The position numbers were made by a program, and so were the translations under genes. Below are positions 1-5,007 of a stretch of DNA of 5,320 bases, one piece after another (the stretch's first letter is position 1; every line of letters starts with the position of its first letter). The notes beneath the pieces are model-generated. The model was not told the DNA's origin. It saw only the letters and a program-made list of their open reading frames with translations, and did not search any database. This DNA comes from Anaerolineae bacterium (GTDB lineage: Bacteria > Chloroflexota > Anaerolineae > B4-G1 > SLSP01). The stretch lies in assembly GCA_016934645.1 (NCBI GenBank), contig JAFGSL010000150.1, positions 1 to 5,320 of the forward strand, in the 5' to 3' direction.

Positions 1-114
1 ACGGTGAATGTCAAAGTCGGCCCCATCCACCGCCCGTACCGTCCCTTCGTCCAGGAAGAAGTACGTCTGCAGATTCTTCACTTCTACCAGCAATTCTCTA
101 TTGTTATTCGTCAC
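1..114 (-). CDS. oppD: OppD/DppD-type ABC transporter ATP-binding protein, N-terminal 38 codons only (runs off the left edge)
   Basis: This is the start of a cytoplasmic ATPase subunit of the peptide/nickel-type ABC importers, which would couple ATP hydrolysis to transport through the OppB/OppC channel. The visible residues include LLVEVKNLQTYFFLDEG and then VRAVDGADFDIHR. They match the conserved first strands of the OppD/DppD family (pattern LLeVknLktyF...g.vkAVdgvsFdi). The next expected element, the GESGSGKS-type Walker A loop, lies outside the window, so no catalytic residue can be checked. The start is a GTG at 114-112, chosen because AGGAGA lies six bases upstream (121-126) and no ATG lies in frame before the family homology begins. 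It follows oppC in the same direction after a 162-base gap filled by a tandem-repeat array, and is probably in the same operon. OppD is preferred to OppF from its place after OppC and its N-terminal style. Confidence 0.85.
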   Translation of the reverse strand, partial: MTNNNRELLVEVKNLQTYFFLDEGTVRAVDGADFDIHR

Positions 115-120
115 GGTTGT

Positions 121-126
121 TCTCCT
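121..126 (-). promoter_or_regulatory. Shine-Dalgarno site AGGAGA of the oppD-type gene
   Basis: On the minus strand AGGAGA is followed by a six-base spacer (ACAACC) and then GTG. This decides for a GTG start at 112-114. The first base of the site is also the last base of the TAGTC/GACTA repeat array, so repeat and ribosome site touch. Confidence 0.75.
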
Positions 127-279
127 AGTTTAGTCTGGTAGTCGTCAGTCATGTAGTCATTAGTCTCGTGGTCGTTAGTCTCATAGTCGTCAGTTTTTGC
201 TTTGGGTATTTAACTCTCCGACTACGTGACGCTTTGACTACTTGACTATATGACTATGTGACTATCCGACTATTGACTA
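126..279. repeat. Inverted array of 7-8 bp TAGTC / GACTA tandem units filling the oppC-oppD gap
   Basis: The left arm has TAGTC-type units starting at 131, 139, 146, 154, 161, 169, 176, 184 and 191. The steps alternate 8 and 7 bases, giving a 15-base higher-order period, with some units varied to CAGTC or TGGTC. The right arm has GACTA units at 220, 228 (GACGC), 236, 244, 252, 260, 268 and 275, with steps of 8 bases and a last step of 7. The arms are reverse complements in their core, so the transcript can form a long imperfect hairpin with an unpaired centre around 196-219. The array begins inside the oppC stop codon (TAG, 277-279, is the complement of the CTA in the last GACTA) and ends on the oppD Shine-Dalgarno. 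It resembles the short tandemly repeated sequences known from some bacterial intergenic regions. Its function is unknown. Confidence 0.85.
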
Positions 280-1473
280 TCTCGCATATGGATCCGCTGC
301 GTCCCGCAAACCATCGCCCACGAAATTGAAAGCCAAAACGGTGATGATCACGAACAAACCGGGGATGAGCAACCAAGGGGCCATCGCGATGGCCCGCAAG
401 TTCTGTGCTTCTTGGAGCAAGACGCCCCAACTAATGGCCGGAGGACGAATCCCCAATCCCAGGTAGCTCAAACTCGTTTCGCTGAGGATCATACCGGGGA
501 TAGCCAACGTGATCGACGCGATGATGTGGCTGTAGAATGAAGGCACCATATGCCGGACGATAATGCGGAACTCCGAAGAACCTACCAGGCGCGCCGCCAG
601 CACGAAGTCTTCCTTGCGCAAAGCCAGAAAGCGCCCGCGCACCACCCGCGCCAGCCCCGTCCAGCCAATGAGCGAGAGGATGATCGTGATCATAAAGTAC
701 ACTCTAAGGACCGGCCAATCCTTTGGCACGGCAGCGCTCAACGCCAGCCACAAAGGAATGCTCGGGATAGACCGAATAAACTCGATCACGCGTTGAATGA
801 TGGTATCGATTGTGCCACCGTAATATCCGGAAACACCACCCAACAAGATGCCGAGTACAAAGCTAATTGTCACCCCAACCAGGCCGATCGTGCTGGAAAT
901 GCGCGTTCCAACCAAAATGCGGGATAGGTTATCGCGTCCCAGACGATCCGCACCCAACATAAATACCGCGGCATCATTGGTCTCCAGCCCGAACAAATGC
1001 ACATCCGTGGGCCACAGTCCCCAGAATTTGTACGGATCCCCGTGCGTAAAGAACTTCAGCGGGAGCTTCTGCGTATCATCGATCTCGAAGACGATACGCA
1101 GCGTTTCCATATCACGTTCGCCCTTCAATCCGTAGACGTAAGGGGGAAAATGCACGCCCTCCTTGTCGATAAAGTGTGGCAGTTGCGGCGGCGCATACGC
1201 ATATTGTACATCGTAGCGATGCGGATCATAAGGTGCCAGAAAGTTGCAGAACACGGTGATAAAGTAAATGATCACCAACAGCCCAATACTCACCAACGCC
1301 ATCTTGTGCCGGCGGAACTTCCACCACATCAATTGCCACTGACCGGCAACATAGATGCGTTCCTCTTCTCCTGCAACCAGCGGCACATCTTCAAACACCT
1401 CGGATTCGGGCACAGTCACATCATCGGCCACAGGCTCTAGACATTCCACATTGTTCTGATCTTCAGTCGTCAT
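277..1473 (-). CDS. oppC: OppC-type ABC transporter permease with a large extracytoplasmic insertion
   Basis: An integral membrane subunit of a peptide/nickel-type importer, pairing with the OppB protein just upstream. The 398-residue protein is clearly longer than the usual 280-320 of this family. In order it has an acidic N-terminal tail (about residues 1-45), transmembrane segment 1 (about 58-80) ending in FLAPYDP, and an insertion of about 90 residues. Then comes the family motif LGADRLGRDNLSRI (about 173-186), followed by the permease core with several membrane segments. The cytoplasmic EAA loop, which docks on the ATPases, is visible as FVLAARLVGSS...RHMVP (about 290-311). The C-terminus GDGLRDAADPYAR is canonical, so the gene is complete. 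I chose the ATG at 1471-1473 because GGAG lies six bases before it. An ATG at 1489-1491 overlaps the oppB stop (TGATG), and a TTG at 1492-1494 is also in frame, but I see no good ribosome site for either. With the chosen start the gap to oppB is 17 bases, which suggests co-transcription. Substrate unknown. Confidence 0.93.
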   Translation of the reverse strand: MTTEDQNNVECLEPVADDVTVPESEVFEDVPLVAGEEERIYVAGQWQLMWWKFRRHKMALVSIGLLVIIYFITVFCNFLAPYDPHRYDVQYAYAPPQLPHFIDKEGVHFPPYVYGLKGERDMETLRIVFEIDDTQKLPLKFFTHGDPYKFWGLWPTDVHLFGLETNDAAVFMLGADRLGRDNLSRILVGTRISSTIGLVGVTISFVLGILLGGVSGYYGGTIDTIIQRVIEFIRSIPSIPLWLALSAAVPKDWPVLRVYFMITIILSLIGWTGLARVVRGRFLALRKEDFVLAARLVGSSEFRIIVRHMVPSFYSHIIASITLAIPGMILSETSLSYLGLGIRPPAISWGVLLQEAQNLRAIAMAPWLLIPGLFVIITVLAFNFVGDGLRDAADPYAR

Positions 1474-1479
1474 TGTCTT

Positions 1480-1483
1480 CTCC
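1480..1483 (-). promoter_or_regulatory. Shine-Dalgarno GGAG deciding the oppC start
   Basis: On the minus strand CCGGAG-AAGACA-ATG places GGAG six bases before the ATG at 1471-1473. The alternative starts at 1491 (ATG, overlapping the oppB TGA) and 1494 (TTG) have no purine-rich ribosome site at proper distance. Translational coupling from oppB could still allow the overlapping ATG to be used. Confidence 0.6.
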
Positions 1484-1490
1484 GGTAACA

Positions 1491-2480
1491 TCAATGCGAT
1501 TCATAACGAATACGCGGATCGATAAAGGCCAGCAGAATATCCGAAACTAACGTACCGATGACCGTCAACACGCTCAACAACATCACAAAACTGGCCGCCA
1601 GATACATATCCTGTCCCATCAGTGCCTTCAATAACAACGGGCCAGCCGTCGGCAAGCCTAGCACCACCGAAACGATGGTCGCGCCGGAAACCAGGCCCGG
1701 CAGCGCCCATCCTGCCGTACTGATAAAGGGATTCAGCGCCACTCGCACGGGATACTTGAAGACCAGACGCCATTCTTTCAAACCCTTAGCGCGCCCCGTT
1801 TCAACGTAGGGCTTCTGCAGTTCATCGAGTAGATTGGCACGCATCGTCCGCGCCATACCTGCCGTCCCCCCCGTTCCCAAGATCACCAGTGGAACCCACA
1901 TATGCTTGAACATATCGATGACTTTGGCGAAGCTCCACGGTTCGGACTGAAATTCTGGCGAGAATAATCCACTGAGGTTAACGCCAAACATGGAAAAAGC
2001 AAGCCACAACAACACCAACGCGATCATAAAATCCGGCGTTCCCAGCCCGACAAAGCCAAGGCTGGTAAACAGATAGTCGAGGAACGAATATTGGTGCGTC
2101 GCCGAATACGTGCCAATGGCAAAGCCCACCACCCAGGTAAAAAGCAGCGTCGTCACCGTGATGGCAAGGGTTATTGCCAAGCGTTCCCAGATTAACTCCG
2201 AGACCGGCATACCCCATTCAAAAGAATTCCCAAAATCGCCGTGAAGCATATTGCCCATCCAATGAAGATAACGAAGATGCAGCGGCAAATCCAGGCCATA
2301 CTGGCGTTTCAGGGCTTCGAGCTGCTCCTGATCTATCACGTCGCCGCCGGCCGCCAAGTTCATCACATGCGCGGTCAAATAATCACCGGGAGGAAGTTCA
2401 ATGATGATAAACGCGACAACGGTAATCCCGATCAGTGTAGGAATCAACAATAATATCCGGCGCAGAATATAACCGAGCAT
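1491..2480 (-). CDS. oppB: OppB-type ABC transporter permease
   Basis: This is the first of the two membrane subunits of the importer. The 329-residue length fits the OppB/DppB family (about 305-340). The N-terminus MLGYILRRILLLIPTLIGIT, with a first membrane helix at about 8-28, is typical. It is followed by the external region holding the motif RQYGLDLPL (59-67) and GDFGNSF (81-87). Further membrane segments lie at about 104-124, 136-163, 194-206, 256-275 and 295-319. The EAA loop that contacts the ATPase reads YVETGRAKGLKEWR...YPVR (225-246). The protein ends DPRIRYESH, a normal family end. The ATG at 2478-2480 is supported by AAAGGAGT at 2487-2494. It follows the binding-protein gene after 265 bases of hairpin-rich DNA and precedes oppC with almost no gap, so oppB and oppC are very likely one transcript. 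Nothing in it looks damaged. Confidence 0.95.
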   Translation of the reverse strand: MLGYILRRILLLIPTLIGITVVAFIIIELPPGDYLTAHVMNLAAGGDVIDQEQLEALKRQYGLDLPLHLRYLHWMGNMLHGDFGNSFEWGMPVSELIWERLAITLAITVTTLLFTWVVGFAIGTYSATHQYSFLDYLFTSLGFVGLGTPDFMIALVLLWLAFSMFGVNLSGLFSPEFQSEPWSFAKVIDMFKHMWVPLVILGTGGTAGMARTMRANLLDELQKPYVETGRAKGLKEWRLVFKYPVRVALNPFISTAGWALPGLVSGATIVSVVLGLPTAGPLLLKALMGQDMYLAASFVMLLSVLTVIGTLVSDILLAFIDPRIRYESH

Positions 2481-2498
2481 TTGGGTACTCCTTTCAAC

Positions 2499-2558
2499 GG
2501 TAGACAGTAGACGGTAGACAGGGTTCGGAGGAGCCGAAGTCTTGTCTACCGTCTACCC
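2499..2558. repeat. Heptamer tandem repeat arranged as a nested stem-loop just before the oppB Shine-Dalgarno
   Basis: On the plus strand three heptamers (GGTAGAC, AGTAGAC, GGTAGAC) run from 2499 to 2519, and two inverted heptamers (GTCTACC twice) run from 2544 to 2557. GTAGACGGTAGACA (2507-2520) and TGTCTACCGTCTAC (2543-2556) are perfect reverse complements, giving a 14-bp stem. Inside its loop a second stem, TTCGG (2524-2528) with CCGAA (2534-2538), closes on five bases. The array ends four bases before the oppB ribosome site (2487-2494). In layout it matches the TAGTC/GACTA array before oppD, although the unit sequence differs. Confidence 0.85.
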
Positions 2559-2597
2559 ATTACACAAAGGTCAGCATATTATTCGTAGCGCGCTGAT

Positions 2598-2727
2598 GAA
2601 GATTAAGAAAATAATCCGGTAATCGCATGCACCAAGGAAAACCGGCTGAAGCCGGGGTGTACGTATACACCGACTTCAGTCGGCAAAATCTCGGAATACA
2701 CATTACCGAGTTAATTTTTCAAAGTTC
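2598..2727. repeat. Dispersed hairpin element, copy A (about 130 bp, MITE/REP-like)
   Basis: The left end (2598-2623, ending in CCGGTAAT) and right end (2702-2727, beginning ATTACCGA) are imperfect inverted repeats. Between them lies an inner stem formed by CCGGCTGAAGCCGG (2642-2655) and CCGACTTCAGTCGG (2670-2683), with GTGTAC/GTATACAC at the tip. Most bases align with copy B at 4866-4997 in the same orientation, with only small gaps. It begins 18 bases after the stop codon of the binding-protein gene, a position suited to a 3' mRNA hairpin. I see no open reading frame worth calling and no clear target-site duplication. It is therefore either a non-autonomous mobile element or a REP-type repeat. 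The family name is unknown to me. Confidence 0.75.
2638..2683 (-). terminator. Possible weak terminator or mRNA-stabilising hairpin after the binding-protein gene
   Basis: In the minus-strand transcript the inner arms of copy A form a stem of about 14 positions, with one wobble and one mismatch. It is followed directly by TTTT (complement of 2638-2641). The second arm alone, CCGGC-TTCA-GCCGG, also makes a small hairpin before the T run. The T run is only four long, so read-through into oppB is likely. The structure may instead lower permease expression relative to the binding protein. Confidence 0.35.
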
Positions 2728-2745
2728 CTAAGCGCGCACGACAGG

Positions 2746-4746
2746 CTACTGCTTGATAAAGTATTGCTCCGGCGCGGTGGCGCCCGGCGTCAAGAGGTTC
2801 CAGTCACTCACGGCGACCTCCGGCACATTGCGGAAGTTGTTCTTAACGATGACCAGTTCCGGTGGCGCGGTGGCGACACCAAGCACAAAGACGTTCTCTT
2901 GGTTCAGGTCATTAATCTGACTCCAGAGTTCTTTCTGCTTTTCGGGATCCACGGTGACCTTGATCTCCTCGTAGATCTCGCGGGTCTTGCGGATATCGCT
3001 ACCCACGGGTGGCTCCTCGCCTTCGCTCCCGTTGCTGTTGAACCATCGAGCATAGGGAACGGCCTGGACAGACTCGTCATCGAGGGGCATGAACCAGCGT
3101 GGACCAATGAGGGGGTTGAACTCACCGTTGCCCGTCCAAACACCCATGTCGTGTTCATTAGCAGCTTTGCGCTCGTAGAACAACGTGCGCTCTTCCTGGG
3201 TCACGGTCAACTCGATGCCCAACAGTTTCCATTGCGCAGTCAGGAGTTCCCCAATGTCGCCCCAGGCGCCAAAGATCGGTGCGTATTCGTAGTTGATGGT
3301 CAAACGCGCGCCATCCGGACGCAGGCGATAGCCATCCGCGTCCTTCTCGGTCAGCCCCATCTCATCGAGCAGGCTGTTTGCCAGGTCAACGTCGTACTCC
3401 AAACGGTTCTTCGCCTGCGCCTCCGAATAGAAGGGAGAAGTAGACAATGGAGAAACCTGGTTCGGTTCGGCCATGCCGAGGTAGACCGATTCGATGATTT
3501 CATCGCGGTTGATACCGGCAGAAAGCGCCCAGCGGAAGCGCTTGTCGGCCAGGATTTCGCGCATGACTGGGTCCTTGTGCGCAACGTTGGGAGCAACCAC
3601 GGTATCGGTGATGTAGCCGCGCGTCCATTGCAACACCCGGTAATCGCCCTGCTCCTTACTATCCTGGAACAACGGGAAGTTAGCGAAGTTGATGTGACGC
3701 AATTGCATATCCAACTCGCCGGCGATGGCCTTAAGGTTCAGCACCTCGGCATCTTCAACGATCTGGTGCTCAATCACGTCAATGTAGGGAAGTTGATTGC
3801 CCGCCGTATCGACCTTCCAGTAGTACGGATTGCGCTCGAAGACCGTCGGTGTGGTGGGAGGTACAACCTTGACTTTCCACGCGTAAATCGTCGGTAGATC
3901 AAGCTCATCTCTGACCCGACTACCAGGATCAGTTTTGCTATTATAGTACTGATACCAGAATTCGTAGCCCGCTTCCGCGGCCTCCGCCTCTAGCGCCGCC
4001 TTGTCATCAACATAGTCGATGTGGAACTGCTTGGCATAATACGAACAACGATACATATATAAGCCGTTAGCTGAAGCCAGCAGGGTCATAAACAGACCGT
4101 TGGGACCAGCGAAGGTAAGCCGGACGGTGTAATCATCCACTTTCTCGGCCACGACCGGCTCGCCCTGCACCTTCAGCCAGGAAGGAACGCCACTGGGAGA
4201 GATTTCTTCGTTTCCCCAATGGTCGTTGAAGAGGAACATAATATCATCAGCAGTGAATGGCCCACCATCCGACCATTTCATCCCCTGGCGTAGATAGAAA
4301 GTATAAACCGTACCATCGTCAGAGATATCCCAGGACTTCATCACATTGGGTACCATCGTAGCACCCATCATGTCCCAACGAACCCAGTTTTCATAGGGCA
4401 AGCGTGCGGTCATTTGCACATCGCCAGGGCCAACCGCCGCGCGGTGCCAGGTGCCACCATACTCGCCCACTTCCTCTACAGGCGTATGCACCACTGGATC
4501 GAGCGGCAAACGCTCGTCCACTGCAGGAAGCGTCCCAGCCGCAACCATCTCAGAAAGCGCGGGAGCTTCGCTGTATTTCGACTCCGGAACAGCGGTCGGT
4601 TCGGGAGCAGCTTCCTTCGTCGCCGGGGCTTCGGTTGCCGGGGCTTCTGTCGCTTTACCACCACACGCCGTCATCACCACGCCTGCCGCCGTCAACGCAG
4701 ACAATTGAAGAAACTCACGACGCGTTACCTTACCTCTCTCCTTCAT
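2746..4746 (-). CDS. ABC transporter solute-binding lipoprotein, family 5 (peptide/oligosaccharide type), with Tat-like signal
   Basis: This is the extracytoplasmic receptor of the importer and would hand its ligand to the OppB/OppC channel. The 666-residue protein is large for the family (usually about 500-600). The N-terminus has VTRREFLQL (residues 7-15), a match to the twin-arginine pattern, a hydrophobic stretch, and a lipobox VMTAC with the lipid-anchored Cys at 28. A flexible linker rich in Ala, Thr, Glu and Pro follows (about 31-56). The family-5 signature is visible at about 145-172 (TVYTFYLRQGMKWSDGGPFT and following). A second family region, DKRFRWALSAGINRDEIIES, lies at 401-420. 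The start ATG at 4744-4746 has GGAGG nine bases upstream (4756-4760). The neighbours are permease genes downstream and an ATPase gene upstream, all in the same direction, with a 130-bp hairpin element in both flanking gaps. The ligand cannot be told from sequence. Peptides are the default, and oligosaccharides are possible because related large proteins bind them. Confidence 0.93.
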   Translation of the reverse strand: MKERGKVTRREFLQLSALTAAGVVMTACGGKATEAPATEAPATKEAAPEPTAVPESKYSEAPALSEMVAAGTLPAVDERLPLDPVVHTPVEEVGEYGGTWHRAAVGPGDVQMTARLPYENWVRWDMMGATMVPNVMKSWDISDDGTVYTFYLRQGMKWSDGGPFTADDIMFLFNDHWGNEEISPSGVPSWLKVQGEPVVAEKVDDYTVRLTFAGPNGLFMTLLASANGLYMYRCSYYAKQFHIDYVDDKAALEAEAAEAGYEFWYQYYNSKTDPGSRVRDELDLPTIYAWKVKVVPPTTPTVFERNPYYWKVDTAGNQLPYIDVIEHQIVEDAEVLNLKAIAGELDMQLRHINFANFPLFQDSKEQGDYRVLQWTRGYITDTVVAPNVAHKDPVMREILADKRFRWALSAGINRDEIIESVYLGMAEPNQVSPLSTSPFYSEAQAKNRLEYDVDLANSLLDEMGLTEKDADGYRLRPDGARLTINYEYAPIFGAWGDIGELLTAQWKLLGIELTVTQEERTLFYERKAANEHDMGVWTGNGEFNPLIGPRWFMPLDDESVQAVPYARWFNSNGSEGEEPPVGSDIRKTREIYEEIKVTVDPEKQKELWSQINDLNQENVFVLGVATAPPELVIVKNNFRNVPEVAVSDWNLLTPGATAPEQYFIKQ
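4622..4651. repeat. Two tandem 15-bp copies in the linker of the binding protein
   Basis: GCCGGGGCTTCGGTT (4622-4636) is followed directly by GCCGGGGCTTCTGTC (4637-4651), differing at two positions. On the minus strand they encode the repeated ATEAP units just after the lipid-anchored Cys. Such linkers commonly vary in copy number by slippage. Confidence 0.7.
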
Positions 4747-4760
4747 GTGATCTAACCTCC

Positions 4761-4774
4761 ATTGAGTATTGAGT
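4761..4774. repeat. Two perfect ATTGAGT heptamers touching the Shine-Dalgarno of the binding-protein gene
   Basis: ATTGAGT occurs at 4761-4767 and again at 4768-4774 (ACTCAAT twice on the coding strand). The first copy is directly adjacent to the GGAGG ribosome site at 4756-4760. Two copies alone could be chance, but the placement is like the longer arrays before oppB and oppD. Confidence 0.55.
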
Positions 4775-4825
4775 CATGCATTGTCAAGAAACAGAGACAC
4801 TGTGATTTTTCACTGACCATATAAG

Positions 4826-4854
4826 CTTATAAGCATCCTCCCTTGAAAACACAA
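4826..4854 (-). promoter_or_regulatory. Candidate sigma-70-type promoter for the binding-protein gene
   Basis: On the minus strand TTGTGT (4849-4854) and TATAAG (4826-4831) are separated by 17 bases. The -10 matches five of six consensus bases and the -35 only three of six. The implied leader is about 70 bases. The -10 lies inside the 12-bp palindrome TATAAGCTTATA (4820-4831). This is the best candidate in the gap but is weak. Confidence 0.3.
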
Positions 4855-4865
4855 AATTGGTCCAC

Positions 4866-4997
4866 ACAAAGACGCAAAATAAACCGGTAATTGAAATCGC
4901 CGGGGAAAACCGGCTGAAGCCGGCGCGTACACGTATACACCAGCCTTCAGCCGGTGAAAAGCGGTACACGCATTACCGGATTAATTTTTGAAACTTC
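4866..4997. repeat. Dispersed hairpin element, copy B (about 130 bp, MITE/REP-like)
   Basis: This is a second copy of the element at 2598-2727, in the same orientation. CCGGTAAT (4884-4891) and ATTACCGG (4972-4979) are perfect inverted repeats. The right end continues as ATTAATTTTTGAAACTTC, whose reverse complement closely resembles the left end of copy A. The inner stem ACCGGCTGAAG (4909-4919) with CTTCAGCCGGT (4945-4955) is a perfect 11-bp match. The left outer end of this copy is more degenerate than in copy A. It begins 10 bases after the stop codon of the upstream ATPase gene. No encoded protein is supported. Confidence 0.75.
4906..4955 (-). terminator. Possible terminator hairpin after the upstream OppF-type gene
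   Basis: In the minus-strand transcript the inner arms of copy B pair over 11 perfect positions. The second arm, GCCGGCTTCAGCCGG, is followed by TTTT (complement of 4906-4909) and then C's. The stem and short T run are compatible with a weak intrinsic terminator. This would separate the upstream transporter transcript from the binding-protein transcript, which fits the candidate promoter further on. Confidence 0.4.
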
Positions 4998-5007
4998 ATA
5001 TTAAGAA

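Noticed and set aside
126..279. TAGTC/GACTA array as a CRISPR array
   Set aside because: The period is only 7-8 bases with no 30-40 base spacers, and the units invert midway. It is a short tandem repeat array, not CRISPR.
997..1440. Plus-strand open frame of 147 codons opposite oppC
   Set aside because: It is antisense to a well-supported permease, its His/Arg/Gln-rich translation has no family likeness, and I see no convincing ribosome site.
1489..1494. oppC start at the ATG/TTG overlapping the oppB stop codon
   Set aside because: Neither has a good ribosome site at proper distance, whereas the ATG at 1471-1473 has GGAG six bases upstream. Coupled use of the overlapping ATG cannot be excluded.
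2764..3897. Long plus-strand open frame (377 codons) opposite the binding-protein gene
   Set aside because: It lies wholly antisense to a clearly conserved gene. Its translation shows no recognisable domain and its composition is that of a mirrored codon pattern. Long antisense frames are common in genes of this base composition.
4768..4790. Perfect -35 hexamer TTGACA on the minus strand near the binding-protein start
   Set aside because: At 16-18 bases downstream there is no -10-like hexamer (CAATGG, TCAATG or AATGGA), and transcription would begin at or past the Shine-Dalgarno.
4800..4816. TGTGATTTTTCAC resembling a CRP operator
   Set aside because: The half-sites are four bases apart instead of six and the second half is incomplete. 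It is better described as a short AT-rich inverted repeat.
4784..4969. Minus-strand frame of 61 codons between oppF and the binding-protein gene
   Set aside because: Most of it is translated from the repeat element, including its hairpin. There is no conserved protein feature.
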